From the NCBI GenBank assembly GCA_019638485.1, contig JAHBTP010000002.1, positions 310,001 to 374,000 on the forward strand: a stretch of 64,000 nucleotides of DNA, given 5' to 3'. The notes under the pieces were generated by a model that worked only from the letters and a program-made list of their open reading frames with translations, was not told the DNA's origin and made no database searches. Position numbers and translations under genes: made by a program. This DNA comes from Ferruginibacter sp. (lineage in GTDB: Bacteria > Bacteroidota > Bacteroidia > Chitinophagales > Chitinophagaceae). Positions 17,844-26,918 of this stretch are shown piece after piece. Positions within the stretch are counted from its first letter, which is position 1. Every line of letters starts with the position of its first letter.

Positions 17844-18254
17844 TTCTGCAAATTAAGAAATTGTAAAGTGAGTGTCACCAAAGATTAACACAATAAGAAA
17901 TAACTATTACTTTCTTGTTTAAGAGTAGTTCAGTGGTATTTTTTAAGGTTGTGGACACTATATAGAAATATAGGGTTTATTAATATTGGAAAGATATTTT
18001 TTAGGCTGAAAAACGTGTTCTTCATTTAGTAATTGATAACCAAAAAATTTATTGGGCTAACGTAGGCAGTACAGAAAGTGCCTAAAAAGTTGGCATGAAG
18101 GGTCTTATTTTTCTTTCTTTTCTAATCATTATATATTTACTTATTAGCTAATAGTAAATTTATTTAGCTTACTTTTAAGTGTTGAATTTAATACTTGTGA
18201 TTGTCTGAGTAGAATAAGCCTCATACCTTTAGCTTGGACCTCTAAAAATCGGTT
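17844..18254. other. Intergenic region (411 bp)
   Basis: AT-rich spacer between divergent peroxidase and FkbM genes. The only recognisable element is the promoter pair at 18201-18231. I see no coding frame, strong hairpin or repeat in the remainder. Confidence 0.6.
18201..18231 (+). promoter_or_regulatory. Candidate promoter of the FkbM gene
   Basis: TTG at 18201-18203, a 20-nt spacer and TACCTTTA at 18224-18231 (one mismatch from TANNTTTG). Start near 18237 leaves an 18-nt leader before the ATG at 18255. Confidence 0.5.
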
Positions 18255-19031
18255 ATGATAAACTTTCGGAGAGTTAAGATTTTAAGAAGAAAATCATTAT
18301 TGGGGAAACTATTACGGATTCCTTTTGATTTAATTCCGGCAAAATCAATTATCCCTATACAACGTGGTCCTTTAAAAAATAAAAAGTGGATTAAGGGGTC
18401 GCACAACGTTAGCATTCTGCTTGGAATATACGAGTCTAAGCAAACTCAAGTATTCATTAAGTTTGCTCAAAATACGAATACTTTTTGGGACCTCGGATGT
18501 CATGCCGGGTATTATTCTCTTTTATATAATTCAGCATCGCCAACAGGAAAAATTTTCGCTTTCGAACCACTTCAGGAAACTGTGAATATATACAAACGAC
18601 ACATGAGTCTTAATAAGATTAATAATTCTATTGTATTTCCTGTTGCAGTTTCTGACAATAATGGTTTTTTTAAATTTAAAAAAACCAGCTCCTCCGTGGC
18701 AGGAAAACTAGATGATTTTGGTGAAATAACTGTAAAAGTTATCAAACTGTCGGAATTTGTTTCTGAACAAAATATTACAGATCCCGATATTATAAAAATG
18801 GATATAGAGGGTGCAGAAGTAGCTGTTTTGAATGATTTAAAATTGTTATTAAAGAGAAAAAGGCCTTCGCTTTTTATATCTACTCATGGCGCTAAACTTC
18901 ATCATGATAGTATAGCTTTATTAGAAGAGATAGGCTATCACTTAAGCCCTCTCGATTCAAATGATATTCAAACGTGCAAGGAATTTGTTGCGTACGATGC
19001 TAATTCCAAAGATAAATCTAACCTTCATTAA
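18255..19031 (+). CDS. FkbM family SAM-dependent methyltransferase
   Basis: 258 residues. SAM motif I is WDLGCHAGYYSLL near residue 79, the acidic motif II is FAFEPLQE near 104, and the family signature IKMDIEGAEVAVLNDL lies near residue 176. FkbM enzymes O-methylate sugars, polyketides or peptides; substrate cannot be read from sequence. The gene stands alone, with more than 300 bp of non-coding DNA on both sides and no glycan or secondary-metabolite cluster. That pattern suggests a recently acquired or stranded cargo gene. Codon use is AT-rich like its neighbours, so composition does not prove transfer. Confidence 0.9.
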   Translation: MINFRRVKILRRKSLLGKLLRIPFDLIPAKSIIPIQRGPLKNKKWIKGSHNVSILLGIYESKQTQVFIKFAQNTNTFWDLGCHAGYYSLLYNSASPTGKIFAFEPLQETVNIYKRHMSLNKINNSIVFPVAVSDNNGFFKFKKTSSSVAGKLDDFGEITVKVIKLSEFVSEQNITDPDIIKMDIEGAEVAVLNDLKLLLKRKRPSLFISTHGAKLHHDSIALLEEIGYHLSPLDSNDIQTCKEFVAYDANSKDKSNLH

Positions 19032-19351
19032 AGAGGAGCTTCTTGCTCTTGTATGATGCTTGTACTTAAAATATACGAAGAGTAAATTCAGTTGCATAGT
19101 TAATTGCCAATTTAACGGTGGAGCCGGGCTTCATCAATTTCATGATTAAAAAGAATTTTAGCCGGGTTAATAAAAGCCATTTATTAATTTTTTTTGATGC
19201 TGTCTAGGTCCATATTTTCCAGGTAACCGTTCTTGCTATTTAAACTTCAGTTCAAACAGGCTGAAGTTTTAAGTGTTTGTAAGATAATTTCTTTAGTGGT
19301 TAGGATTCAATAAAAATATCAGCGTAACTTTCCCTTTTAAAATATTTATAT
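19032..19351. other. Intergenic region (320 bp) with one hairpin
   Basis: Non-coding spacer between the FkbM and HerA-like genes. It holds a 9-bp inverted repeat at 19242-19269. I see no convincing -33/-7 promoter for the downstream gene and no small reading frame. Confidence 0.55.
19242..19273 (+). terminator. Possible terminator downstream of the FkbM gene
   Basis: AAACTTCAG (19242-19250) pairs perfectly with CTGAAGTTT (19261-19269) around a 10-nt loop; TTTTAA follows. The stem is AT-rich and the U-tract short, so termination strength is doubtful. It lies about 210 nt past the FkbM stop. Confidence 0.35.
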
Positions 19352-20884
19352 ATGAGAAAGGAAGATTTTATTCAAAGTATTCAAGCGGGATATACGTTTA
19401 AAGGAGATTGTGTTCAATTGGGAGCAGGGATGTTAGATGGAGAAGTAATTTCTGAAGCAAAAATCTTCCTCCCTCTCCGAACAATGAACCGTCATGGACT
19501 TATAGCCGGTGCAACAGGTACCGGTAAAACGAAAACGCTTCAATTGATTAGTGAATTGCTGAGTAATGAAAGTGTGCCGGTGATGCTAATGGATATTAAA
19601 GGTGATTTGAGCGGGTTAGCGGCAGAAGGTGTACTGAATGATAAGATAAAGGAAAGGTATGCAAAGATGAATCTGACTTGGGAGCCTGGTAGCTTTCCTG
19701 TGGAGATGCTGTCATTATCCGGAAAGGAAGGTGTGCGTATGCGCGCTACCGTTAGTGAATTTGGCCCTGTGCTTATGTCTAAAATTTTAGGGCTCAATGA
19801 TACACAAGGTGGGTTGGTTGCCCTGTTGTTTAAGTTTTGTGATGATAACCAGTATCCCTTGCTCGATTTAAAGGATTTTGTAAAAGTGCTTCAGTATATA
19901 GGTAATGAAGGCAAGGCGTTAGTTGAAAAGGAGTATGGTAAAATTTCCACTACATCTACAGGTACTATACTACGTAAGGTAATTGAATTGCAACAACAGG
20001 GCGCTGATTTATTTTTTGGTGAAAAGAGTTTTGAGGTAAATGATTTAATGCGGATTTCTTCTGATGGACGAGGTATGATTAGCATTTTGCGCGTGATGGA
20101 CATTCAAGATAGACCAAAGCTGTTTTCAACATTTATGTTGCAGTTGCTGGCTGAACTTTATGCTACTTTGCCGGAAGAGGGTGATTTGGATAAGCCTAAA
20201 CTAGTGATGTTTATAGATGAGGCACACCTCATTTTTCAAGAGGCTTCTTCTGATTTATTAAGGCAAATTGAAACGGTGATTAAATTAATTCGATCAAAAG
20301 GAGTAGGTATTTTCTTCTGTACACAAAATCCAATGGATGTGCCTGCCTCCGTGCTGGGTCAGTTGGGCTTAAAGGTTCAACATGCATTGAGAGCTTTTAC
20401 CGCAATGGATAGAAAAGTAATTCAGAAAACAGCAGAAAACTACCCAACCACCCCTTTTTATAAAACCGAGGATTTAATTACTCAAATAGGTATCGGCGAG
20501 GCGATGATTAGTTTGCTAAACGAAAAAGGTATTCCTACCCCCCTTGCACATGTAATGTTGGGAACCCCGGCAAGTAGAATGGATATTTTAACTGATATGG
20601 AGCTGAAACTAATCGTTTCAGAATCCACATTGGCAAAAAAATATAATCAAGATATTGACCCTGAAAGTGCTTATGAGATATTGACGGCTAAGCTGGCTGC
20701 CACAGAACGTACTCAGTCTAATGATGCTAATACATCAACACCTACACGAGGGGCTAAACCAGCGCCAACACTGCTGGATAATTCTATTGTAAAATCAATG
20801 ATGCGTACAGCAGGAAATATAGTGGTTAGATCTATGCTTGGGGTGTTAGGAATAGGTGGAAAAGCACCAAGAAAGAGCAGATAA
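19352..20884 (+). CDS. HerA-like ATPase (DUF853/YjgR family)
   Basis: 510 residues. The P-loop is GATGTGKTKT near residue 53, Walker B is LVMFIDEAHLIF near 287, and a sensor-like segment GIFFCTQNP follows. The N-terminal segment and LMDIKGDLSGLA match the DUF853 branch of the FtsK/HerA superfamily, as in E. coli YjgR. These are hexameric ATPases of unproven function; true HerA works with the nuclease NurA in DNA-end resection. No nurA-like nuclease is beside it, so a DNA-processing role is inference only. The C-terminal 60 residues are low-complexity. Confidence 0.88.
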   Translation: MRKEDFIQSIQAGYTFKGDCVQLGAGMLDGEVISEAKIFLPLRTMNRHGLIAGATGTGKTKTLQLISELLSNESVPVMLMDIKGDLSGLAAEGVLNDKIKERYAKMNLTWEPGSFPVEMLSLSGKEGVRMRATVSEFGPVLMSKILGLNDTQGGLVALLFKFCDDNQYPLLDLKDFVKVLQYIGNEGKALVEKEYGKISTTSTGTILRKVIELQQQGADLFFGEKSFEVNDLMRISSDGRGMISILRVMDIQDRPKLFSTFMLQLLAELYATLPEEGDLDKPKLVMFIDEAHLIFQEASSDLLRQIETVIKLIRSKGVGIFFCTQNPMDVPASVLGQLGLKVQHALRAFTAMDRKVIQKTAENYPTTPFYKTEDLITQIGIGEAMISLLNEKGIPTPLAHVMLGTPASRMDILTDMELKLIVSESTLAKKYNQDIDPESAYEILTAKLAATERTQSNDANTSTPTRGAKPAPTLLDNSIVKSMMRTAGNIVVRSMLGVLGIGGKAPRKSR

Positions 20885-21006
20885 AAGAAAAATTATTAGG
20901 TAGCAAATACAATTTTTAATTTTTTTTTCACATTATTCTATGTGTAATTAGCTGATTATCAGTGTCTGATTTACCCTTATAGTAATTTATAAAGTTACTT
21001 GTAGAA

Positions 21007-21023
21007 AAAAATCTAATAAAGTC
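21007..21023 (+). repeat. Second copy of the 17-mer found at 3403-3419
   Basis: AAAAATCTAATAAAGTC, identical to 3403-3419, ending directly before the TTTG of a consensus promoter. Confidence 0.5.
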
Positions 21024-21054
21024 TTTGGTGGAATCATTTTCACTCTTATCTTTG
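21024..21054 (+). promoter_or_regulatory. Consensus Bacteroidota promoter
   Basis: TTTG at 21024-21027, exactly 19 nt, then TATCTTTG at 21047-21054, a full match to TTTG-N19-TANNTTTG. It points away from herA and into a 70-bp stretch with no gene on the plus strand, then a strong terminator. Confidence 0.7.
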
Positions 21055-21059
21055 ACTCG

Positions 21060-21121
21060 GTTTTTCATAGGATATTGGATTTTAAAGCGGGACTAGATTT
21101 CTATCTTGGTCCCTTTTTTTT
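21060..21121 (+). ncRNA. Candidate small RNA of about 60 nt
   Basis: A consensus promoter (21024-21054) and a strong intrinsic terminator (21089-21121) frame a transcript of about 60 nt. No reading frame of note lies within it. The 5' part (about 21060-21088) is unpaired and U/A-rich, followed by the terminator stem. It lies between the convergent herA-like and recQ genes, antisense to neither. It matches no RNA family I recognise. Exact ends are predicted, not observed. Confidence 0.5.
21089..21121 (+). terminator. Strong rho-independent terminator
   Basis: GGGACTAGAT (21089-21098) pairs with ATCTTGGTCCC (21103-21113) with one bulged U and one G-U pair around loop TTCT. Eight T residues follow (21114-21121). 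Confidence 0.75.
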
Positions 21122-21132
21122 GTCCCTTTGCG

Positions 21133-23034
21133 TCATATTTTATATAAATTTCCCTGAGTATCTGTTTTTATTTTCTGCTCTGAATGTAAGTAGATAAGGA
21201 TGTTTTTCAGGTTTTCTGAAGAAGTAATTTTTTCTAGTTGCGAATAGGCTGTAGGTTGATTTTTAGACAAGCTTCGGAGAACTTTTTCGGTTAAAGTTGA
21301 AAAGCTTGAATTACTTAACTCTGCTTTGTTTTTATTTTTACAATTATCACATTTGCCACAGTCATCTTCGTTATCTGTACCAAAATAGGATGAAATCATT
21401 TTACTTCGGCAGGTAGTTGAATCTTGTACATACGCTTTAATAGCCTTTAACCTGGCTATATAGGCATCTTGTAAGGCTGTGAGATTATCTTTATTAAAAT
21501 AGAGGTGATCTTTGAACATCCGGTTTTGCTGAAGTACAATTTGAGGCAAATCGCTTTTTGGAATATAATTAATAATCCCTGACCGATGTAAGTTTTGCAA
21601 ATTTTCTGTGAGTTCGATTTCAGAGATACGTAAGGTATATGCGAGTGAATTCTCTTTAATTGCTACAGGAGCATCAAATATGCCTTCATAGCTCCTCAAT
21701 AAGCTTTTAATTGTTTCTGTAAAAAAGGGATGCGTTTTTTCAAATTCTAAAAGGTCATCTCTGTTAGCTGTGAATGAAACCATGGATGGTTTGCTGAAGT
21801 TTTCGTTAAAATAAAGAATTCCGCATTGCGCAAGAGCTTTGATTGTATAAAAAGCTTCTAATGGCAAAAGGTTAAAATTTTGAGCAAAGATGTTGATATC
21901 TATATTATGACATTCGCCCTCTCCGTGCCCTACCGGAATTTGAAAATAATCCATTAGTGCGAGGTAAATCTTTTCTAATCTCTCATTATTTGGGAATCGG
22001 ATGGTTGCTTCTTTTTCCATTAATTCCCATTCATTGGGCGTGGTAAATAAAATGGCTAATGCAGGCTTACCATCCCGTCCTGCTCTGCCGGCTTCCTGAT
22101 AATAATTTTCAAGACAGTCCGGCATATCGGCATGGATTACCATTCTTACATCCGGTTTGTCTATGCCCATGCCAAATGCGTTTGTGCAAACCATTATACG
22201 GGTTTTATTATGTAACCAATCTTCCTGTTTGCGATTACGCACTGATGTGGTAAGGCCTGCATGATAGTAATCAGCAGAAATATGGTGGAGGGTTAGCAGC
22301 TCAGATATTTGTTTGGTTTGTTTTCGGCTACGGCAGTAAACGATTCCACATCCTTTTTCTTTTTTTAGTATATCCACCAAATGTGATGGTTTTGCTTCCG
22401 GATGGTGTACTTCATATAGAAGATTTGGCCTGTAGAATGACTGAAGGAAGATATTTTCCTTTTCAAACCCCAAGCGGACACAAATATCTTCTTGTACTTT
22501 TCGTGTAGCGCTTGCCGTTAGTGCTAATACCGGAACTCCGGGTAGCCATTCACGCATTTCCTTTATTCTCAAATAAGCAGGTCTGAAATCATATCCCCAT
22601 TGCGATATGCAGTGTGCTTCATCTACTGCAAGTAAACCGGGCCGTACATGATTAAGGAATTGTTGAAATTGCCGACTGTGAATTCGTTCGGGTGACAAAT
22701 AAATAAAACTCAATTTATTCTCTAACGCAACATCTAAAACCTGCTGTATCTCACGATAGCTCATGCCCGAAAATATAGCTGCAGCTGCAATTCCTCTTCG
22801 CTGTAATGCTTCTACCTGATCTTTCATTAATGCAATAAGCGGGCTTATTACAATACATAGCTTTTCTTGTAAAAGAGCCGGCACCTGAAAACAAATAGAT
22901 TTTCCACCTCCTGTTGGTAACAAAGCAAGCGTGTCTTTACCACTTAATATAGAGCGGATGATATTCTCCTGCATAGGTCGGAATGCAGGATATCCCCAGT
23001 ATTGGGTTAGTATGTTAAGCGGTTGCTTTTGCAT
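21133..23034 (-). CDS. recQ: ATP-dependent DNA helicase RecQ
   Basis: 633 residues. SF2 helicase motifs are intact: ALLPTGGGKSICFQ (Walker A) near residue 38, AVDEAHCISQWGYDFRP (motif II and the aromatic-rich loop) near 135, and YYQEAGRAGRDGKPA (motif VI) near 315. The zinc-binding RecQ-Ct subdomain follows, with its four Cys in the CRSKMISSYF and CGKCDNCKNK segments near 540-570. A winged helix precedes the end. No recognisable HRDC domain follows. RecQ unwinds 3'-tailed DNA in RecF-pathway recombination and fork repair. It is 18 bp downstream of copA on the same strand. Confidence 0.96.
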   Translation of the reverse strand: MQKQPLNILTQYWGYPAFRPMQENIIRSILSGKDTLALLPTGGGKSICFQVPALLQEKLCIVISPLIALMKDQVEALQRRGIAAAAIFSGMSYREIQQVLDVALENKLSFIYLSPERIHSRQFQQFLNHVRPGLLAVDEAHCISQWGYDFRPAYLRIKEMREWLPGVPVLALTASATRKVQEDICVRLGFEKENIFLQSFYRPNLLYEVHHPEAKPSHLVDILKKEKGCGIVYCRSRKQTKQISELLTLHHISADYYHAGLTTSVRNRKQEDWLHNKTRIMVCTNAFGMGIDKPDVRMVIHADMPDCLENYYQEAGRAGRDGKPALAILFTTPNEWELMEKEATIRFPNNERLEKIYLALMDYFQIPVGHGEGECHNIDINIFAQNFNLLPLEAFYTIKALAQCGILYFNENFSKPSMVSFTANRDDLLEFEKTHPFFTETIKSLLRSYEGIFDAPVAIKENSLAYTLRISEIELTENLQNLHRSGIINYIPKSDLPQIVLQQNRMFKDHLYFNKDNLTALQDAYIARLKAIKAYVQDSTTCRSKMISSYFGTDNEDDCGKCDNCKNKNKAELSNSSFSTLTEKVLRSLSKNQPTAYSQLEKITSSENLKNILIYLHSEQKIKTDTQGNLYKI

Positions 23035-23052
23035 TTTTGGATATCCCTGTAA

Positions 23053-25173
23053 TTATAGAACCTTTTTAATAAACAATCTTGCTGAGTTGAAAATGAGTAC
23101 CACATCGCTAAATCCCATAGCCAGCGCAGCAAAAGCTGGAGTTAATAGGCCAAATGCAGCAATGGGAATAGCAAAAATATTATAGAAGAAAGCCCAAAAG
23201 AGGTTTTGCTTTATGGTTCCAAAGGTGTGTTTACCCAGCCCCAGTGCGGTGGGTAAGTGTTGCATACCGTTGCCTACTAAAATTACATCTGCGCTTTGCA
23301 TAGCTATTTGAGATGCATCACTAAGGGAGATTCCAATTGTTGCTTTTGCCAAAGCTGGGGCATCATTAATTCCATCACCAATCATTGCTGTGGGTGCAGA
23401 TTTTGTGAGCGCTTCTATTCTTTCTAATTTATGCGTTGGAGTTTGGTTTCCTTCAATTTGGTCAATGCCTAACGCTCTACCTATCTTTTCTGCCCGTTCC
23501 TGGTGGTCGCCGGATAATAAAAATGTTTTAATTCCTTTTAACTTCATCCAGCTAATAACCTGTTCAGCTTCGGGTCTAACTTCATCCTGGAGATCGAGCC
23601 ATCCTACTACTTTTTGATTTTTTAATAAATACACATGATGTCCCGGAGGGGCATCTGTTTCTTTAATTAAAGCAGCTGAGCCCGCATTGTATGTGTTTCC
23701 ATCTTTGTCTGTTGCCGCAATTCCCAATCCTCGTGTTTCTCCAATAGATTTCCACTGAAGAGGCTGTTTTTGCGCCCACTCCCTAACTATAGATTTTCCA
23801 ATTGGATGATTTGAATATTTTTCAAGAGAAAACACGATAAGCTTAAATTCTTCTTCAGGTATGGTGGTGAAGAATTTACTGATTTTAAAATTACCGGTGG
23901 TAAGTGTGCCGGTTTTATCAAACACAACCTGTTTAATATCCTTGAAGGATTCAAGAATAGAGGCATTGCGGTAAAGGATGCCCGTTTTTGCTCCTCTACC
24001 CAAGCCTACAGCAATGGCAGCAGGAGTGGCTAAGCCCATGGCACAAGGACAAGCGATTACTAAAACAGCAATTGATCTAATAAAGGAATCTCCAAATGAA
24101 ATACCTCCAATAAAATAATTTGCTAATAATGTAATTATAGCGATACCAATTACCGAAGGAACGAAAACTTCGCTGATGCGGTCGGCCATTTTCTGTACCG
24201 GAGGCTTTTCTCCTTGCGCATCCTGCACCATTTTTAAAATACCAGACAGAACGGTTTTATCACCTACTTCAGTTACCTGTGCTTTGACTAATCCGCTTTC
24301 TAAAATACTTCCTCCAATAAGAACATCTTTTTTTGTTTTATAAACCGGTATGCTTTCTCCGGTAATAATGGCTTCATTTACCTGACATTCGCCCCAAAGG
24401 ATTTTTGAATCCATAGGTACGGTTTCTCCGTTTTTGATAAGCACTAAGTCGCCCGTTCTTAATTGGGTGTTTTCAACAGGCATAATTTGTTCACGATGTT
24501 CATCATCAAAGGCAATCATATTGGCCATAACCTTTTGTGATTTGGCTAATGATTTAATGGCGCGTTGTGTAGATTGGATAGAGATTTCTTCAATGTAATT
24601 ACCAAAAAAAACAATGGTGATTATTTCTGCAGCGGTTTCAAAGAATAGAAAGTTTTCACCCCAATTCATAAGAGCACCCGCTGTACTATATGCAAAAGCG
24701 GCTAATGCACCTAATGCAATAAGTACATTCATATTTGGCGTCCTGTTAAGAATACTTTTCCATCCGCTTCGGCCAAAGAAATCCATGCCCACAATAAATA
24801 CAGGAAGGCATAGTGCCATTTGTATCCAAGGGTTCATCAGCCAAGGTATATGAATCCACGGATGCAGCATGTGCATCATTAATACCAGCGTAAATGGTAA
24901 ACAAAAGAAAAAACGCTTTTTATTTGTACCTAAGAATCTGCCTTCTCTTTCATGATGATGGCCGGCATGGTCAGGTGATACAACTGTGTATCCCAAGTTA
25001 TGAATACCCGCTTTTAACTTATCTAAATTTTTATCGGGGTTAGTAAAACTAACTGCGCCGTCAATGGGGTTTACCCTTACCGATTCCATTCCTTCGTGCT
25101 GCAAATATTTTGAAATAGTAAGTGCACAATTGGTACAGGTCATCCCACCTACTTTCCAATCTACTTTCTCCAT
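23053..25173 (-). CDS. copA: Copper-exporting P1B-1 ATPase
   Basis: 706 residues. One N-terminal heavy-metal-associated domain carries GGMTCTNC (Cys13, Cys16), followed by a short His-rich linker (HAGHHHERE). The transmembrane metal site is CPC (IACPCAMGLATP), which marks Cu+/Ag+ transport. The P-domain has DKTGTLTTG, the N-domain the HP pair (YSNHPIGKS), and the hinge GDGINDAPALAKA. It pumps cuprous ions out of the cytoplasm or supplies copper to periplasmic enzymes. A second ATPase of different subtype lies at 52596-54626. No CopZ chaperone or CueR regulator is adjacent. Confidence 0.94.
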   Translation of the reverse strand: MEKVDWKVGGMTCTNCALTISKYLQHEGMESVRVNPIDGAVSFTNPDKNLDKLKAGIHNLGYTVVSPDHAGHHHEREGRFLGTNKKRFFFCLPFTLVLMMHMLHPWIHIPWLMNPWIQMALCLPVFIVGMDFFGRSGWKSILNRTPNMNVLIALGALAAFAYSTAGALMNWGENFLFFETAAEIITIVFFGNYIEEISIQSTQRAIKSLAKSQKVMANMIAFDDEHREQIMPVENTQLRTGDLVLIKNGETVPMDSKILWGECQVNEAIITGESIPVYKTKKDVLIGGSILESGLVKAQVTEVGDKTVLSGILKMVQDAQGEKPPVQKMADRISEVFVPSVIGIAIITLLANYFIGGISFGDSFIRSIAVLVIACPCAMGLATPAAIAVGLGRGAKTGILYRNASILESFKDIKQVVFDKTGTLTTGNFKISKFFTTIPEEEFKLIVFSLEKYSNHPIGKSIVREWAQKQPLQWKSIGETRGLGIAATDKDGNTYNAGSAALIKETDAPPGHHVYLLKNQKVVGWLDLQDEVRPEAEQVISWMKLKGIKTFLLSGDHQERAEKIGRALGIDQIEGNQTPTHKLERIEALTKSAPTAMIGDGINDAPALAKATIGISLSDASQIAMQSADVILVGNGMQHLPTALGLGKHTFGTIKQNLFWAFFYNIFAIPIAAFGLLTPAFAALAMGFSDVVLIFNSARLFIKKVL

Positions 25174-25229
25174 TTTGCAAAATTATGCAATAGCTGGTTT
25201 AAGTTAGTAGATGAGGTGTTAAAGCGTAT

Positions 25230-25237
25230 TATATTTG
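25230..25237 (+). promoter_or_regulatory. -7 box of tsaE, 3 nt from the start codon
   Basis: TATATTTG, exact TANNTTTG, ends 3 nt before the ATG at 25241. An in-frame TTG at 25235 lies inside this box and is therefore an unlikely start codon. The mRNA is predicted to be leaderless or nearly so. Confidence 0.5.
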
Positions 25238-25240
25238 AGT

Positions 25241-25648
25241 ATGGAAATAATTTTTTCATTAGCAAACATTAACGGAGCGGCTACCTGGTTTATAGAAGCG
25301 ATTAAGGGATATAGCGTAATAGCTATACATGGGGAAATGGGGGCAGGGAAAACCACTTTTATATCTGCTGTGTGCAGGCAATTGGGGGTGAAGGAGCCCA
25401 TATCCAGCCCAACCTTTTCAATTATCAATGAGTACAGCGGTAATCATAACACTATTTACCATCTTGATCTTTTTAGGTTATCATCTGAAATGGAGGCTCA
25501 AGAGGCGGGAGTAGAAGATTGTATTACATCAGGAAATCTGTGTTTTGTTGAGTGGCCCGAGAAATTGCCTCACTTTTTTAATAATGCCTTGCATTGTTAT
25601 TTGGAAGTTGTTTCAAATGATAGTAGAAAAATCAGGATAAATGCTTAA
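25241..25648 (+). CDS. tsaE: tRNA threonylcarbamoyladenosine biosynthesis ATPase TsaE
   Basis: 135 residues from the ATG at 25241. The P-loop is GEMGAGKTTF near residue 30, followed by SSPTFSIINEY near 55, the HLDLFRL segment and the C-terminal EWPEKLP motif, all diagnostic of TsaE/YjeE. TsaE is the ATPase that turns over the TsaB-TsaD complex making t6A at position 37 of ANN-decoding tRNAs. The partner tsaB is at 61718-62377; tsaD is not in the window. Alanine dehydrogenase follows after 44 bp on the same strand. Confidence 0.94.
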   Translation: MEIIFSLANINGAATWFIEAIKGYSVIAIHGEMGAGKTTFISAVCRQLGVKEPISSPTFSIINEYSGNHNTIYHLDLFRLSSEMEAQEAGVEDCITSGNLCFVEWPEKLPHFFNNALHCYLEVVSNDSRKIRINA

Positions 25649-25692
25649 ATTGTATTTCTAATTTTTGCAAAATGATGTTTACTTGTTAGAAT

Positions 25693-26907
25693 ATGGCAGC
25701 TCCGAGAAACATTTTAGCTCATTCTATCCAATATCACACACTTGAAGAAACATTGGATATTAAACCTAGAGGAAAGGAGTTGCAAATTGGAATTCCCAAA
25801 GAGAAATCATTTAATGAAAATCGAATTGCTTTAACTCCTGAAGCTGTGGGAGTTTTAGTAGCTAGTGGCCATTCGGTTACCATGGAAAGCCAGGCTGGTT
25901 TGGGGGCAAATTATAGCGATAAGGATTTTAGTGAGGCAGGAGCAAGAATTGTTTTTGCTCCTGAAAAGGTTTTTGATTGTGATATAATTGTTAAGAGCGG
26001 CCCGGTGAGTGAAGAAGATTGTGAATTATTAAAACATGGGCAGTATATTATTTCACCTATCAACGTGGCGGTAATGAAAAGAGAGGTGTTAGAACGGATG
26101 ATGGAAAAGAGAATTACCGCTTTGAGCTTTGAAAATTTAAAAGATGATAGTGGCCATAATCCCATTGTCCGTAGTATGAGTGAAATTGCCGGTAGCGCAG
26201 TGATGCTAATAGCCAGCCAATATTTAAGCAGTGCTAATAATGGAAAGGGTGTTTTGGTGGGTGGTATAAGCGGAATTCCACCAACAAAGGTGGTAATTAT
26301 TGGGGCTGGAATTGTAGGAGAGTATGCAGCCCGGTCGGCTTTGGCTATGGGAGCAAGCATCAAAATCTTCGATAATAGTATTTATCGTTTAAAGCGTTTG
26401 CAAAATAATATTGGACAGCGTTTATGGACATCCGTTATTGAGCCGCGTATATTAGCAAAGCAATTAAAAACTTGTGATGTTGCAGTAGGTGCATTAAGTC
26501 CGGGTGGAGGAAGAACACCAATGGTGGTTACCGAAGAAATGGTTTCGGATATGCGTCCGGGTAGTGTTATTGTTGATGTAAGTATTGATCAAGGAGGTTG
26601 TTTTGAAACCAGTATGGTAACTTCTCATAAAACACCTGTTTTTAGAAAGTATGATGTGATACATTACTGCGTTCCTAATATTCCGAGCGGGTTTGCACGC
26701 ACTGCATCTCAGGCCATTAGTAATGTGCTTATGCCATTATTACTTGAAACAGCCGAAGACGGAGGAATTGAAAATACATTATGGTATAAGATAAATATTC
26801 GTAGTGGTATTTATTTGTTTAAAGGGAGCCTAACTAATTTCTATTTAAGCGAAAGGTTTGACTTAAAATATACTGACTTAAATTTACTTATTGCCAGCAG
26901 GCGCTGA
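25693..26907 (+). CDS. ald: Alanine dehydrogenase family protein
   Basis: 404 residues. The N-terminus has IGIPKEKSFNENRIALTP, and the NAD-binding loop is VIIGAGIVGEYAARSA near 200. VDVSIDQGGCFETS and HYCVPNIPSGFARTAS are strong AlaDH/PNT signatures, with the catalytic Asp in SIDQGG. The canonical substrate-site His (in FTYLHLA of characterised enzymes) is replaced: the segment here reads IISPINVA. Bacteroidota homologues share such changes as far as I recall. The enzyme would interconvert L-alanine and pyruvate with NAD; a changed substrate is possible. It is probably co-transcribed with tsaE. Confidence 0.85.
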   Translation: MAAPRNILAHSIQYHTLEETLDIKPRGKELQIGIPKEKSFNENRIALTPEAVGVLVASGHSVTMESQAGLGANYSDKDFSEAGARIVFAPEKVFDCDIIVKSGPVSEEDCELLKHGQYIISPINVAVMKREVLERMMEKRITALSFENLKDDSGHNPIVRSMSEIAGSAVMLIASQYLSSANNGKGVLVGGISGIPPTKVVIIGAGIVGEYAARSALAMGASIKIFDNSIYRLKRLQNNIGQRLWTSVIEPRILAKQLKTCDVAVGALSPGGGRTPMVVTEEMVSDMRPGSVIVDVSIDQGGCFETSMVTSHKTPVFRKYDVIHYCVPNIPSGFARTASQAISNVLMPLLLETAEDGGIENTLWYKINIRSGIYLFKGSLTNFYLSERFDLKYTDLNLLIASRR

Positions 26908-26918
26908 TAATTTTCTCC

